NCBI GenBank assembly: GCA_017590115.1
Contig: JAGGNK010012892.1
Coordinates: 3,661,524-3,725,523 of the forward strand
DNA length: 64,000 bases
DNA from: Montifringilla adamsi
Taxonomy: Eukaryota > Chordata > Aves > Passeriformes > Passeridae
Reading direction: 5' to 3'
Shown: positions 24,312-35,714 of the stretch, piece by piece
How the letters are laid out: each line of letters opens with the position of its first letter
Position numbering within the stretch: the first letter of the stretch is position 1
Translations under genes and position numbers: made by a program
Notes under the pieces: model-generated
What the model was told of the DNA's origin: nothing
What the model saw: the letters and a program-made list of their open reading frames with translations, nothing else
Databases searched by the model: none

Positions 24312-26173
24312 TTTTAAATTAAATTTTGGCAGCTTTACTTTCAGCAGCAGTCTCTTGCATTTGTGATTTGTTCTAAGATTTTTTTCCTTCAGTGAAAGAT
24401 ATTTCTTTTGCTTGAGACTTTCCCTGCTATTTTACATTCTTTTTCCTGAGGGCAGGAATTTCATATTATTTTTTGCAAGTATACCTGTAGCTGAAATCTC
24501 TCCCTTTTCCATTATTAATTGCTGTAACTTTGGACAAAACCAGAGGTAGCAAGACAGATAACACAAACATACATCTCCATATTGGCAATGGGAAACAGGG
24601 AAAGAAGTTTTATTGTCCAGTGTAAATCCACACCAAGCACATTCTGAAAGATGGGAGTGCTTTAGCTACAAGCAAAATTTTGGCAAGATCATTTTCTCCA
24701 AGCCTTCATTCTGGAAACATGTAAAACACAAGTTTCATCACCTCTGTTTAGTTTTCCAGTGTCCAACAGCACTTCAGGACACTGTTGTGACATTTCTCCC
24801 TGGGGCACATGGGATCTGGATGAAGACAGCCACACTGCGTGCAGGTGCAGCCAACCATTCCTACAGCAGCAAATGGAAAAGGTCCTGAGAGGTAAAGGGA
24901 ACACTGAATCCATGGACACCTGAGCAATCCACAATGTTCTTTGGGGAGGCACACAGATGGGCCAAAATCCTGACACAGCCACACAGCTCTTCAGACAGCT
25001 TCTTTGCAATCCCTCCACCTACACGTGATAGGATTTAGAGGAAAGCATTGTTTTGTGCTCAGGATACAATAGGATTTATCATTACAGGACTGCTATTAAT
25101 TTCTTCAGCAAATTTTCATTTGCTAACAGTACAAGTTCACTTAGAAGTTTACTCCACTAATTATCCTCTCATCATATGCCTGTAATTCAAGATATTTTAC
25201 ATTGGTTCATTCTCATACTAGGTATTGCTGTACCTTCTTGTTTCTAAATGCTCAGAGTAAGGAAAATGTTTAGCTGTCTAATCAAACACTTTTAAATTAC
25301 TGTGGAAGTCGTTGACCTCTTTTTTTGCCCTGGCAATTTGAGAAAAATTTTGATTTTTGAAGTTAACAACAAAGCTGCATATGTGAGTCCTAAATCACTG
25401 TGAAATCCATCAGATTGATCTAAAACAATTCAAAGACCAGAACACAAAATTTGAACTAACACTTTGCCTGAAAACAATGGCTCAAAACTAAACCAGCTGA
25501 ATATCATCTACGTGCACAGAAGCATCCGTGAGATTAGCTTATATGACTATTTTCTAACTCCAATAAGCAAAAGAGAACAGAAAGGCAGATCTAAAGTGTG
25601 TTCCTGGATAGTCATAAACAGAAATCAGAGAAGAAAAAAAAACCTGTGGAGGAAAATTCATTTCCACAGACAGGATCTTCTCCAGTTTGCAAGTGAGGAA
25701 CATTAAGACACTTGATAAATACAAGTGTTTTGTTTTCAGAGTTGTCAGCCTGATATCCTGTACAATCATTACATCAACTTCCATTTCACATTCAAAAGGA
25801 AAAAAAAAAAAAAGTCACCTGGAATTAGTAGAAGTAAAAAGTAAATTTATCCTGCTTCCTGCAAGGTGACCACTTGTCACACAGCCCATGGAGATTCCCC
25901 ACAGGTCTGAAAATAAACTTCCCAAGCCTGAAAGTAAACTTCAGCTGTGTGTAAGGCTGAGAGATTAATGTGTGAGCATCTGTTCCTGCAGCTATTCCAT
26001 TTAAAGTGCACTGTCATTCCCAAACTGCAGTACAGGTGTCCTATGCCACCAGCCTTCACCAGAAGCTTCCTATGTATAGAAATATTTTCTTCCTCCTGTT
26101 ACTTTTATTTGCATTATGTGGAATTACACTGAATAAAATATTGACTTCTAAGATTTATGTAGCTTAAGCAGTA

Positions 26174-26443
26174 ATGCAGTTGGTAACACCTCTTGCTATA
26201 TTTTCTCTCATCCTCTATGGCAATTTTCTAAGCTTCATCATGTCAGCTGCTGGCATATGGCATGTTAATACACATGTTGTGGGAGTAATGCTCTCCATTT
26301 ATCTACCAATAGTTGGCAGTGTTCACTCAATTCTCTACAGCATGACAGCAATTCCAGAGGGTAGCAAAAGTGACCCATTGTCTGGGCCAGGGTTATATGC
26401 TAAACTTCAATGTTTTATCTGGACACATCACATCATTCCATGA
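26174..26443 (+). CDS. Open frame, 89 codons, hydrophobic, unassigned
   Basis: The frame reads MQLVTPLAIFSLILYGNFLS... with two strongly hydrophobic stretches (about residues 5-30 and 34-58), so it could encode membrane-spanning segments. I recognise no family. No start context, splice signals or neighbouring exon supports expression, and hydrophobic chance frames are common in T-rich DNA. It is listed only so that a homology search can settle it. Confidence 0.08.
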   Translation: MQLVTPLAIFSLILYGNFLSFIMSAAGIWHVNTHVVGVMLSIYLPIVGSVHSILYSMTAIPEGSKSDPLSGPGLYAKLQCFIWTHHIIP

Positions 26444-27010
26444 AAATTAATTTTTAGTCAAAAAACCTGCAAGGGTGTGAAACTTCCATTCTGCTTCCTT
26501 ATCTTTGTGATGGTTCAGGCTTAAGACATTATCTTGTATTCAGCTCAAGAACACATCACCGCTCCTGGTGCTGTCCTTTTCTTTCATATTTTTCTTTTTC
26601 TATTTACTGTTCTTCCTAATTTAGATTCCCATTAATATCCTGAGTCCTAAATATAAAAAGGTAGCAGTGATAACCTAGACTGCTTCCCTTATTCTACCCT
26701 GATTTTAATGGATTTGCCCTGATATAAGCCTGTGGAGAACCTCCCACTTCAATACTGGCATCACTGAAGGCTTTATTATCAGAGTTTGTGTGATTTTAAA
26801 CAGTTTTTCTGTCATTCTGAATCCATGGAGACAACATATAGATACTTTCAAGGACAAAGATCACTTGGCACTAGTCAGTCTTGAAAAAATGTCAGCCCTC
26901 AAAGTCTTTCCTGTTAGCAGATGGCTTTGTAAGCCAGTTACAAGCTTCACGTCACATCTTCCTTCCCTCAGTGCTTTGCAGAAATATATGCATCTATATA
27001 GTTGTGCTCC

Positions 27011-27024
27011 TATATATATATATA
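27011..27024. repeat. (TA)7 microsatellite
   Basis: Seven TA units, followed by AACACATATTTC and a T9 run about 25 bases further on. Confidence 0.85.
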
Positions 27025-30000
27025 AACACATATTTCTATTTTTTTTTTGCATTCCATTCTTTTGGTTAAATATACAATTCCATATTTCTCTCCACTTGCT
27101 AATTTTACTTTGACAAGCCTTGACAGATGACAAGAAATCTTCTCTTGTGGCTTTCCCACATTCCTTCGGGCCTGATTGCACATCCACAAACAAAGCTGTC
27201 AGTGAAGCCACCTGCTTACTGACAAAGCAATGTGTGAAACCTAAAGCTACATGGCTTTTCAAATTGCATCCAAAGACCAACAGACAATCCAGAGCCATGA
27301 ACCAGGACTTGCTTCAAATCAGAGATGTGCCAATTTTGTCACCAAATGTGTGGACTACCACTAAAGAAGTCTTTTTTTGCCTCCTCAAAACTGGAGGCAG
27401 GGAAAAGGAAAGAGAAAATGTCTCCATTCTATCCACTCTGCAAAATTCTTTCCCATGACACAAGTAAAATGCTCCAGATTAACATCTGCTGCAAGACCAC
27501 AGAAAGCTGAATCAGATGATATGGTGCTGGTCCCACCACAAGGATAAATGCACAGGAAACACCACCAAAATATGATGGTTAATACAATGAGCAAAACCCA
27601 AACAGTGCAGGCTGGGGACTGACTGGCTGTGAACCTAAAGAGCTACAGATAGCTCAATATCAAAATGGACAAGGAAAAGTTGAGAAAGGAAGGACTGTTT
27701 GCATTTATATAGTCATACAACAGCTATTCTGTACTATTTCCCACATACTATTGTATTCCTCATCTTTTAACATCAGGATAGAAATGTGGGTGAATACATC
27801 TTCCTTTCATTTCCTTACAACTTTTCTACAGAAACATACCCAATGAATTTCACTTTTATAACATACACTGAAGTTGAAAATAGCGTGAGGATATCTCCAT
27901 TCCCTGTTCTTTTTCCATTGTCTACTAGACACAGACATTTTTATTAATACTACAGTGTTATATTTGCCAACACTTCTGAAGGAGTGAGAAGAAGTACTCA
28001 GACTGTAGATCAAGCTAAAACAACGCCCAGAGTGCTCTACTGTGAACCAGGGCAGCAGCTGGAAGCTGAAGCCAGATGTGTTTCTGCATGTCACTGAAGT
28101 ATGAAACACAGGCAAATGCCCAGTTTTATCCCCAGACATCTCCTAATGAGTCAGACAACTGACCCTTCTTGCTCTGCTTTGCTCAAGATGGGACCCATAA
28201 GACCAGCTATGAAAGCAATTTTACAGACAGTCTATCCTGCCACTGAGCTTCAGGACAGGCATCTCTGCAGTCCCTGCTTCCCAAACACCCAGAGAGGGGC
28301 ACCCCAGGCTTCCAGCCCCTAGCCAGCACAGCCTTCCTTGCACAGAAAAACAAAGGAAGGAGTTGACAACCAGCACATTCACACTTAGTTTGAAGGTACA
28401 CAGGAAGAGATACTGTACTTCTGCAGTGGAGGTACCTGCTGCCTGTAATTGTTCCCTGTTAAGTACGTTTTTAACAATGACAATTTCACCCACAAAATTT
28501 GGAGAGCTTACAAAACACAATTGCATTTGTTCCTGATAGTACCCTACATTAGAGCACTTTCTCCTGAAAGCATACCTCTAGCAATGCATATTTTGAAGAT
28601 ACACAACCATGTTACCTGATCAAATAAGAGCTTTTCTTTCCATGTTATACCATCACAAGCTAATTCCCAAATGCTTTTCTCTAGAACTGTAACTAAACTG
28701 TCAATTCATTTCAAAGCTTATGATGTATAGCAAAGGAATTATCTGAATGCTAACAACTTGTGCTCTCGATTATAAGAATATTTTAAACACCTGTAAATAT
28801 CCATCACAAGGGATCATGGAAACAGTAAGTAAGCCATAATGTACCTATAAAAAATCTTTAAGGGTTTGACACCATAAATTACTAGCAATGACAATAATCC
28901 TTTGCCTATAACAGTTTGCACTAAAGTTTAATTGTAGCTATAAGGAGGTGCATTGCTTGAAAAGCAAGGAAGAGCTTGCAGTAGGCACAGGACTGATAAG
29001 CTGTTTAATTTTGTAGACTTTTTTCAGCACTATTTCATTAGAAAAACCATTAAAATTTGGCTTAATTTATCATGTAAATTTATTTGCATAGACTCTTCAC
29101 AGGCATATAACCAAGAACTTTATATAAAGCTTATATTTTTGTTTCTGCTCTCAGTTATACAGTGCAACAAACCTAAAGAAAACCAAAAATATCTATATCA
29201 AATTCCCAAGGTGATTTTACCAAGAAGAGTCACATATATATAAAATACAACCAATCTAAATTAGTTACTTGACACATGCAAATGGTGGCCCTTCTCAGAG
29301 TCCTCATGAATGAGAGATGACTTCCAGGAACCTGATCTGTAGCCACATTCAGGCAATAAACCAGTTAGAAGTTTAAAATGTTGGTTCAGCTAGGAAAAAA
29401 ACAAAAATTGAACCGTACATTCAAACATAAAAGAGCCATGAAAATATTTCTGCCCAGGAACTTATAACAGTGTTCCTGTTACAATTCAATATTCAATATC
29501 AACTTGGATTTGATGAGACAGAAATCTTGCAGTTAAAACCAGGAGGTTTTTTCTTCAAAACAGAGGTAGTGAGTTAGGGTTCAATAATCATTAAACAGGC
29601 ACAGAGGGACATACATTTTCTCATAGTTCTGTCTCTGAAGGCATTTGGTAGCAAATGAGTCCTTCAAATTGGACTCATCATTACTCAGTTTTACAAGACA
29701 AGTATTGCACTGAGCTAATTGTGCATAGCCACCCAGATTTACCTTTAAGCACAAGCTCCCTCATTACTTCCTTGGGATTTTAATAGATTTGCTGTCTCTA
29801 AACAAGAGCTGCACAAATAAACTATTACATTAAAGGTACGTAAGGAAAAAGCCTGAAGCTGGGTCATGGCCTTGTGCTGCAGGTAAACAGAGTCAGGAGG
29901 TGGGGCTGGAGACAGCACAGGGGAGAATTTACATCTTTCTTACCTAAGGATATACCCCTGCTTCAGCCTAAGACCCAGGTAATTTCTCACTAAGAGACCA

Positions 30001-32220
30001 CCTTCCCTCTCCAGGAGGATATGCCCACTCTGACTTGTAAACAGCTTTTTCTCCTTCCTCAAATTATCTGGCATTTATGAAGCCCTCATGAAGACAACAA
30101 CATGTAATTACATGGAGTACAAACATCTGAGTAGCCAAAGGGGAAAAAAATATCCTCATCCTTATTAGGACATACACAACAGATATTAACATATCTCCAC
30201 CTCATGCAACAGATCCTGGTTATCCCACTTCATGTGTTTTACTTCAGAAGTGAGTTAGCTCTTATATCTCTGCAAAATCTGTTTTAAATTACCTGCATCT
30301 GAAGTATTAAACAGATGGGAGGTTTTTTCCTTACACTCTAGACTATTACGGCACTGGAGTTTGGGCTCTCATTCCCTGCTGAATCTACACCAACTTCACA
30401 AGAAGCATAGGCTTCAGCTCCCTCTGAAAATTCTGGGAGATTTCTTGGTTCACAATTCATGAAATTCAGTCAGGTGAATGCAATGCATGTATTGAGTTCA
30501 TAAAGGACTCCAAGGACAAAGTGATTTTAAGCCAAGAGTCACATTTAGACTGAGCAAGGTTCAGCAATCACCTTAAGTCACCTTAGCTGTTAATGGCAGG
30601 TAGGATATTCTCTAAACTGTGGATATTGGTGTTTTTCACCTCCATCTACATTCATTTCAAGAATATCAACTGTATTAAACACATCTGAGCCCAAAGTTTT
30701 GCTGTCTTTTACATGTCTCTGCAGTGACTTCCTTCCATACAAAGGAGACAGAAACACAAGGTCACTTGACAGACAGCAAAAAAGTGGTGCAGCTTTGACA
30801 GCTCAGTAAAAGACTCTTCAGTTTTAAAGGAAAAAATGGCTAGCAGAAAAAAAGTTTTAGTGACAACATTGCAGAGTCAAGAGATCTGGGTCTGAATGAA
30901 TATTTACATCTTGGACATTAAAGGCATTTATCCATGATATGAACTTTTAAACGGCTAAGCACTTTTCTGTGTAATGTCATAATACTTTCATTCAGCTAAA
31001 ACTACCCTTGACCCTTTAAAGCCCATACACATAGCATCCAAAAGAATTCTGAAAAACATGTTCTTCAGCCTGCATGGTAGCTCATTTCATTGTTGCAGTG
31101 AGTGAGCTGTGCTCTCTGTTTTTACAGGGGTACTGCACTAGTGTTATCCCATGTAATAACTGAGGGGATTTCAGGAATGTAACCAAACTTACTGAGCTCT
31201 GCAGTACCTCTGGAAGCAGTCGCCTACAAGTTGCTGTAAGGACTCTAAAAAGACCTTACAGAAGTAGCTTCCAGTTCAGAAGTCACAGAAGAGGATGAGG
31301 ACAAACAAGACCTTCAGAGTAAGCTCTCACCATTCCAACAGTGTTAAAGAAGTGCTTCCTGGTGCATTCCAAAGGACAACACCTACTGTATCAGAGGTTA
31401 AAAGCAAGTACACGCATTGACTTTCCCCTCTAACACGATCTATCACGTACTTTAGGCCATCTGGTGCAAAAGAACTCTTACTTATCACACAGTTTAAATG
31501 CACGGAAGAGGCACAACCACCAAATTACTGTTAGAACTGTAAATAACTACCATGTTGTCTTTGCTTATGCAAGACTATTAACTCACACACTTTGAAGTCC
31601 ATTACTCTCTTCTGTCCTCAAAATATGGTGTTGCCATTCCCTGCAGAGAAATTTCCCCTCAGAATTCAGGGTTGGCTATTCAGCATGTTTCCTAAATCTG
31701 GGAGATTTGTGTTCCTAAATCTGTGTGACCAATATGAAACTCACTATTAACAGACTCCTTTTCCTTATTTCTTCTTTGGAAAGGGAAAAGGCGTGGGGAA
31801 GCATGGAAATCTCACACAAGTACTCAGACTAACTCCAGAGCTACTCCCCTTCCAGGGAAGGAATGGATCTCACTTGAAGGCAAAGACTATCTGTCCCTCA
31901 GCAGCCACCATCTTTCGCAGATAAAAAATCACCAGGGAGAGAGCACTGTTACCATCCACTCTGCCACAAAAACCCACCACTGGAGAGGGCTTGAGTAGTA
32001 TTTGATGCAGAGAAGTGCAGCAAACCTGGGCTGTGTCAACAGAAGCACAGCCAGTTGTTCAAGACAAGCAATTGTTCTTTGCTCCAGTCAGACTGTCTGT
32101 ACCTGCTGCAGCCATTAGTGTGCCCTCCAGAACTAGCAAATTAATGGTAGTAATAAAGGAAAAATAGTGCACAAGTCCTTTGAAAAGATACTGAGGCAAC
32201 CTGGCTTGCTGGATTAGGAA

Positions 32221-32305
32221 AAAAAACTAATATATATTTTTAATATGTATCTATAATATTTTAAAATATATATGTATATATTTATATTTTTATATATACA
32301 TATAG
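32221..32305. repeat. AT-rich microsatellite-like block
   Basis: About 85 bases of TA/AT repeats broken by T and A runs (TATATATTTTTAATATG, AAAATATATATGTATATATT). Only three or four G or C bases occur in it. The Ile/Tyr-rich end of a minus-strand frame here reflects this composition. Confidence 0.8.
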
Positions 32306-32477
32306 CTTTGTGAGGGACCCAACAGTAGCTCTCCAGTAATATCCAGTACTGAGGGCTGACAAGATGGTAAAGTCTGCCATGATGCACAACAGGAAAATGA
32401 GAGACAGCAGGCACTAATTGAAAAAAATTACTCCAATGGTTCAAGGGGAAAAGAGTCACTACAAAAATAATTAAGCA

Positions 32478-32630
32478 GAGAAGCAGAGGCCCAAGGAGGT
32501 TGTGCAACCTCCATCCTGGCCAGCTTTCAAAACCCAACTGGCCAAAGCTCAGATGATCCTCACAGCTGACCTACTTTGAGCAGGATGTTGGATAGGTCTC
32601 TTTCAGCCCAAATAATTTTGTGACTCTCCT
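32478..32630 (+). mobile_element. CR1 LINE 3' fragment
   Basis: The order of motifs is that of a CR1 3' end: CCCAAGGAGGTTGTGCAACC, TCCATCCTGGCCAGC, TTCAAAACCCAACTGGCC, CTGACCTACTTTGAGCAGGA, GTTGGATAGGTCTC, TTTTGTGACTCT. The last motif corresponds to the short tandem units (TTCTGTGATTCT type) at the extreme CR1 3' end, so the 3' boundary is real while the 5' side is truncated or decayed. Inactive. Confidence 0.8.
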
Positions 32631-33593
32631 CTCAGTTGGCTCTTTAGCCAGAAGCTTACAAAGCCACTTCAGTGCCTCAGGTCACCAGTTTCCCTTCTAT
32701 TCAGTAATACTGAGCTCTATGAGATGAAAAATACAGTATCATTCCAGTTGGACCCTCCTTTTTTTATTTAGCTTCCTGACTATTGGCAAATTTCTGCAGA
32801 AAATGTCAGCAATAAACAGGACTCATTAAAGAAAAATAAGAAATACAATGAAATACTGAGTTTTCAGTTTTAAATTTAAATTTGAAACCTCTTCAAAGAA
32901 CGTAAAACACATACATGTTTTAAAGTTTCATGGAGGGAAGGGGCATTGTAGTTCTAGTTCTCAGTAAGTTTTTTAATCTACTTACCTAGTGCATTTTGTC
33001 ATAGCACTCTACTCTCCCTGAAATAGGAAAATACCCTGTCCCTCCTAGGCTGAGCAGTAGCCTGGCCACTACCTAAAAAAACCCATCAGAAGTATTCCTC
33101 TCTTGTCACAGACCCAGGTGTCATTGCCCAGGAAAGTAGATTTCTGTTCTTCCTTTGCTGACTTTGACCCTTGGAAAAAGAGTATTTCATTGCTTTATTT
33201 GTAAAATTGGAAGTTATACAGAGCAACACCAGAAATATTTCATCTTTTGCCAACAGACGTGTTAATAAAGAGCTAATCCCCTCATGTTTATAGCAAAGCT
33301 GAGGCAAGCCACAGCACTAATGCAAAATCCCTCACTCATCTTCCATTTTTGCTCTGTTAATCATATAACATTATTACAAACAATACAGTAAACTAATTAC
33401 TGTTCAGTCACTTTTTCCTTCCACACTATAAACTAAATTACTTACTCACGGACGCATTCTCTCTGTGCAGATGAACTGATTGTTTGTTCTCCTTTCTTCC
33501 AGGCTGTTTAATGCCATTTCAATTTGCAGACACCAAAACCTTAAGGATGCCTCCCCACATAACTGGGGCCAGGGTTCTTGGGCTGTGATGGTT

Positions 33594-33687
33594 TCTGGGT
33601 TTTGGTTGGGGCTTGGTTTTTTGTTTGAGGGTTTTGGTTTGTTGTGTTTCTTTGGGTTTTTTGGGTGTTTTTTGAGTTTTTTGGGGT

Positions 33688-33722
<35 letters not shown>
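33594..33722. repeat. G/T-rich tract ending in T33
   Basis: About 95 bases are nearly free of A and C (TTTTGGTTGGGGCTTGG, GAGGGTTTTGG, TTTGGGTTTTTTGGGTG, TTTTTTGGGGTGG) and are followed by an uninterrupted run of 33 T (33690-33722) and then AAGGGGGTGGGG. The clustered GGG and GGGG groups could allow G-quadruplex formation. The homopolymer length may be inaccurate because such runs are hard to sequence. Confidence 0.8.
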
Positions 33723-33725
<3 letters not shown>

Positions 33726-33876
33726 GGGGTGGGGAGGAAGGAGAAAGCAGTAATGGGAGGAAGGAGTACATGTTAAAATGGCTTCAATGAATTTTCTCCT
33801 TGGCTGTCAGAGCCACTTTTGAATGCTGTACCTAAAATATTCTACAAAACCTGGAAAAGTCCACCCGATTCATTAC

Positions 33877-34065
33877 CCTGTAGCCTTGTGAGATTGAATT
33901 GGTGCAGCAGTTCAGTAACAGCAGGCACAAAGCAAATTGCACCTATTGCTTCCTCACATTCATTACAAATACCTTTGGGCACGTCAACATTCTGCTGAAC
34001 TATTGCAACTAAAGTATCATGAACTCTGTATATTTGAGGCATAGCATGAAGAGGGAGATTTTAGC
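33877..34065 (-). other. Exon-like minus-strand interval, unassigned
   Basis: On the minus strand an acceptor-like signal (CTTTTTGTTTTCATAG) ends just before 34065. An ATG at 34042-34040 opens a 66-codon frame down to 33842. A donor-like GTAATG follows position 33877. The predicted peptide MPQIYRVHDTLVAIVQQN... continuing with CNECEEAIGAICFVPAV looks more like ordinary protein than other frames here: mixed charge, few low-complexity runs, and many codons starting with G. I cannot assign a family. The start has only a weak Kozak context (TGCT before ATG, C after). It could be a true exon, an exon of a decayed gene, or chance. Confidence 0.2.
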
Positions 34066-35524
34066 CTATGAAAACAAAAAGACTTTCAGGGAAAAATTTT
34101 AAAACAATCCTCTAAAGAAAAATAACAAAATAGAATCAACATAAGCTTGTCTGAAACAGCTGGGCAAAACCATGCCAGCATCGTATAGTTTGGATTACTG
34201 AATATTGAGTTCAGAATATTAGAATAAATGCTGAATATATTACAAAACATTATTGTGCTGGAGAAGCTGCATATACTCAACATATTCAATGCTACTTATG
34301 AAAGCAAATCAGAATTTGTTCTGAAAATGTTTATACTCTGAAATTGAACCTGAAGACATGTATTCATGCATTTTTCTTCTCCTATTTGACAGGGAAGTAT
34401 GAAAGGCATTAATATATGGATCAGTGTACCACTATCATTTTTCATAGCATGATACCAAATCTTGGCATCCATTTTTGAGAACAATGAAAAGCTTTTTCAC
34501 TTGCAGGGTAAGAAATGTAGCATGGAATCCATTTCAAGCTTCTAAGGTCATTTGAAACAATCCATGTTTTGAAACAGAAGTATTTTACATAAATGAAAAA
34601 TTCTCTTGGTACTATAAAGAGCATTGTAAGTCTACTCTGTTGATTTATGAATAAAAATATACCACAAACACAACTATGTCATATTTGTTTGTACAATTCA
34701 GGCTTCAATGAAACACTACAGACAGTTTCAGCAGAGAAAGCAACAGACACTTTAAAGGCAGCAACAAAATTAATCCACCTCAGATAGGTTTCATTTGCTC
34801 CAACAAAACCCAAGAAGACGTAAAAAAAGCTCAAAGTCTAGGGAAGAAAGCCCTTAATATTGAATTGTGGACCACAAGCAAGACAAGTAGATGGCACAAA
34901 AATCTGTGACAGGACTTGTCAGATGTTTCTAGCATATTTCTCTCATTTGGTATATCCAAATTCATCTTCCACACAGAAGTCATATGGCCAGCCCTTAAAA
35001 TAATTTGCACTTCATGACTAAACCTGCATTGCTTAATTAGGAATAAACTGCTTTCCAGCTTCCAGCTTGCTTGGAAATACTAAGACAGTATTTCGCCATT
35101 TCTTTGTGCCAAATAATACTACGTGTCTCTTCACATTACATTTTACACCAATTGAGAAAAGTGCATTGTGCACTTCAGAAGCACTAAAGCTTTATCTCCT
35201 TCTACTACAATGATTTACTCTTTCCCTCATCTTAAAAATGAGGCTGAACTTTGAGTTATGGTTTCTACATCTCAATATTCACCTCTTGTTTTCATCCTAA
35301 GCCTTTGGAAAAATGGCCTTTTGTGAATGTCCTTAGGAGCTCTGCTTCTCAAAACCCAGCAGTATTTGTCCTACTGTAGTCATGTTCTGGTGCTCAAAAA
35401 GTGCTGCCCTCTCTGCAATGTGCACAAGGAAAACTACTTATTAGAGAATTGAGGTGTTTTCTAATAGTATTAGACTAAAAAACAATATTTTACTTTAAAC
35501 GTGGGCTCCAAATACTGTACAGTC

Positions 35525-35543
35525 CACCTTGCTGAGCAAGGTG
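35525..35543. repeat. 19-bp palindromic site
   Basis: CACCTTGCTGAGCAAGGTG has 9-bp perfect arms around one central G. A dyad of this kind could be a binding site for a dimeric protein. This is inference only. Confidence 0.6.
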
Positions 35544-35686
35544 AAATCACTGAAGGTCTGAATTTTTATACTTTTGTACCAAATATTTGGTCCTGAATAA
35601 TCAAGTGAAATCCAATTTCCTTTAAGATATTATGCACAAAAATAGCTCAAAAGGCACAGAAACCATCCATAAAGAACTTGTCCTTA

Positions 35687-35714
35687 GATAAGAGAAATCA
35701 GTAAATCTCTTATC
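35687..35714. promoter_or_regulatory. Inverted pair of GATA-type motifs (putative)
   Basis: GATAAGAGA (35687-35695) and its exact reverse complement TCTCTTATC (35706-35714) are separated by 10 bases. Each arm contains the WGATAR consensus of GATA transcription factors (AGATAAG left, CTTATC right). Such short sites are frequent by chance. The exact dyad is what makes this one notable. Confidence 0.25.

Larger units (their letters stand above)
22386..32477. other. AT-rich unique non-coding DNA, very poor in open frames
   Basis: No gene recognised. From about 29250 to 32200 there is no open frame of 60 codons on either strand. A hydrophobic 89-codon frame at 26174-26443 and overlapping frames on both strands at 26861-27458 are of a length expected by chance. 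Microsatellites and a hairpin inside the stretch are listed separately. A GC-richer patch lies at about 28220-28330. Confidence 0.55.

Noticed and set aside
31310..31370. CR1 fragment (GTGTTAAAGAAGTGCTTCCT resembles the reverse CR1 'GTAAAGAAGTTCTTCCT' motif)
   Set aside because: A single motif without neighbours in the right order. It could be chance.
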